DNA from: Pseudomonadota bacterium
GTDB lineage: Bacteria > Pseudomonadota > Gammaproteobacteria > Burkholderiales > Thiobacillaceae
Direction: 5' to 3'
Assembly (NCBI GenBank): GCA_021811235.1
Contig: JAJZPG010000009.1
Location: 52,591 to 116,590 of the forward strand
Length of the DNA: 64,000 bases
Part shown: positions 62,708 to 64,000 of the stretch, piece after piece
How the letters are laid out: each line of letters starts with the position of its first letter
Numbering within the stretch: the stretch's first letter is position 1
Notes under the pieces: model-generated
Told to the model about the DNA's origin: nothing
What the model saw: the letters and a program-made list of their open reading frames with translations, nothing else
The model's database searches: none
Translations under genes and position numbers: made by a program

Positions 62708-63238
62708 TCACGCCATCACGCTGAAATACCCGGCATAGAACAGTCCCCAGAAACCCAGGGCCAGGGCGGTTCGTCCTGCCGGGCGCATCCCGCACGCCCA
62801 GTGCCGGGCAATCCAGTCCACCGCCACGATGACCAGCAGGAACCGCAGCGCGCGTGCCGGAAGGCTCAAGGCGAGAAAGGCCGCCAGGGGAAGCGCCGCC
62901 GCGCCCGCTTCCACGGCATAGATCTTGTAGGGCACGCCGCTGAAGGCGCCTGCGAACATGGCCGGGAGGCCCTGGCTGGCAAGCTGCTGCCGCACCTGAG
63001 CGAGCAAGTCGGCTGAAATCGCAGGGACGGAAACCAGCGCGTCGCGCGCGAGGCCGGCATCGGTAGCGGCCCATCGATACATCAGCCAGCCGCCCAGCAG
63101 CGCGCCCACCGCGGCAAAACCGCCGGCAACGAGCGCGCGTGGGCGGCTTCTCAGTGCGAGGAGCGACAGCAGCACGTCCGGGACGATGAAGAAAAGCGTC
63201 GCTTCGGCCAACCCCCACAGCAAGGCGAGCAGCTTCAA
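62708..63238 (-). CDS. Small integral membrane protein
   Basis: This 176-residue protein has about five hydrophobic segments and the loop LPAMFAGAFSGVPYKIYAVE, which resembles YqaA/DedA-type proteins with a re-entrant helix. The start is TTG 63238. It lies downstream of the DedA gene on the same strand with a 66-nt gap. Role unknown. Confidence 0.7.
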   Translation of the reverse strand: MKLLALLWGLAEATLFFIVPDVLLSLLALRSRPRALVAGGFAAVGALLGGWLMYRWAATDAGLARDALVSVPAISADLLAQVRQQLASQGLPAMFAGAFSGVPYKIYAVEAGAAALPLAAFLALSLPARALRFLLVIVAVDWIARHWACGMRPAGRTALALGFWGLFYAGYFSVMA

Positions 63239-63304
63239 GATCCGGATGGGCGTGTGCTTCGCCGGTTCATGCCGACCGGGGCGGGAGGGGGCAAGGCGGC
63301 AGAA

Positions 63305-63901
63305 TCAGCCGCGCCGTTGCCACCAGACATAGCCGCCGATGATCAGCGCGACGAAGAGGATGACGCCGACGGTGATGTGGTGCTGGTATTCCCGGATGAG
63401 TGCCTCGTTGCCGCCGAGGAAGTAGCCGAACAGGGTCAGGATCAGCGACCACAGCCCGGCGCCCAGGCTGGTGTAGAAGGCGAACGCGCCGAGATTCATG
63501 CGCGTGAGCCCGGCGGGAATGGAAATCAGGTGACGGATGCCGGGGATCAGGCGGCCGGTGAAGGTGGAGACCGCGCCGTGCTTGAGGAAGAAGGCGTCGG
63601 TCTTGTGCAGCAGTTCGGGGCGCACGAAGAAATAGCGTCCCCAGCGCTCGAGGAAAGGCCGCCCCAGCCACATCGACACCACGTAGTTGAATGACGCGCC
63701 GACCAGGCTGCCGACGGTGGAGGCCAGCACGATCAGCCCGAAATTCATCTGCCCCTGGTGCGCGAGATAGCCGGCCGGGATCAGCACCAGCTCGCTCGGA
63801 ACCGGCAGCACGGTGGACTCCAGCGCCATCAGGATGAAGATGCCGGTGTAACCCCAGTCGTGGACGGTGGCGAGGATCCAGTCGATGAAATCGTGCAGCA
63901 T
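63305..63901 (-). CDS. DedA-family membrane protein
   Basis: This 198-residue SNARE-associated/DedA protein has ALESTVLPVPSELVLIPAGY near residue 28 and TFTGRLIPGIRHLISIPAG near 115, the conserved re-entrant loop region. DedA proteins flip polyprenyl or phospholipid carriers and affect envelope integrity. ATG 63901 directly abuts the heptamer repeat. Confidence 0.93.
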   Translation of the reverse strand: MLHDFIDWILATVHDWGYTGIFILMALESTVLPVPSELVLIPAGYLAHQGQMNFGLIVLASTVGSLVGASFNYVVSMWLGRPFLERWGRYFFVRPELLHKTDAFFLKHGAVSTFTGRLIPGIRHLISIPAGLTRMNLGAFAFYTSLGAGLWSLILTLFGYFLGGNEALIREYQHHITVGVILFVALIIGGYVWWQRRG

Positions 63902-64000
63902 GGGCTAGGGGCTAGGGGCTAGGGGCTAGGGGCTAGGGGCTAGGGGCTAGGGGCTAGGGGCTAGGGGCTAGGGGCTAGGGGCTAGGGGCTAGGGGCTAGG
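63902..64000. repeat. Tandem 7-bp repeat GGGGCTA, about 14 copies
   Basis: From 63902 to the window edge the DNA is an unbroken array of GGGGCTA (first copy GGGCTA). It abuts the DedA start codon, so it forms that gene's upstream region. The plus strand is G-rich with runs of four G every seven bases. The array continues past the edge. Confidence 0.97.

Noticed and set aside
63902..64000. CRISPR array
   Set aside because: The units are 7 bp with no spacers, so it is a simple tandem repeat.

Overview
The window is GC-rich chromosomal DNA from a betaproteobacterium. Gene order supports this: rpsF-priB-rpsR-rplI, a complete rpoE-rseA-rseB-rseC-mucD to lepA-lepB-rnc-era-recO-pdxJ run, and betaproteobacterial small families such as DUF4936. 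Several periplasmic thioredoxin-fold proteins and two DsrC/TusE-like proteins fit a sulfur-oxidising lineage such as Thiobacillus or a relative. The genus is inferred from content; no rRNA is present to test it. I see no insertion sequence, prophage or CRISPR array. About 90% is coding and no gene-free stretch exceeds 300 bases; the largest are 47153-47415, 18668-18919 and 32542-32778.

Layout. 1-9.8 kb holds an EI24 membrane protein (cut by the edge), mog, a secreted thioredoxin/beta-propeller pair, corA, a glycosyltransferase/phosphomannomutase pair, a YheT hydrolase, ilvE and a secreted RNase T2. 9.8-21.1 kb lies almost wholly on the minus strand and is rich in c-di-GMP functions. It has a PstS-like protein, an outer-membrane barrel and a membrane GGDEF-EAL enzyme in one operon, then a DsrC-like protein without redox cysteines. 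Next come mutY and two tandem DUF1631 genes, one preceded by what reads as a c-di-GMP-I (GEMM) riboswitch, and tRNA-Gly(CCC). 21.1-26.8 kb has thiS-thiG-trmB-marC and gnd-zwf-pgl, the oxidative pentose phosphate branch. 26.8-38.5 kb has rbgA, a fumarase/aspartase-family lyase, a four-gene thioredoxin/TolC/mini-adaptor cluster, proS with a lytic transglycosylase, and rppH. 38.6-46.8 kb has mrp, dcd, a large PLP decarboxylase, the rpsF operon, dnaB and alr. 46.8-50.8 kb has a second cysteine-less DsrC-like gene, ygfZ and nadB. 50.9-62.7 kb is the envelope-stress sigma-E operon running into translation, secretion and RNA-processing genes, ending with an HD-GYP protein. A DedA-family gene and a 7-bp tandem repeat (GGGGCTA) close the window.

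The most interesting thread is c-di-GMP signalling. A probable GEMM aptamer sits in the leader of a DUF1631 gene, within 10 kb of a dual-domain c-di-GMP enzyme tied to a periplasmic binding protein and porin, with a c-di-GMP phosphodiesterase (HD-GYP) at the far end. If correct, this gives the uncharacterised DUF1631 family a c-di-GMP-controlled role. Other leads are two DsrC-like proteins lacking both catalytic cysteines, a sigma-54-type promoter, DnaA-box-like repeats before dnaB, and a corA gene without a standard start codon.
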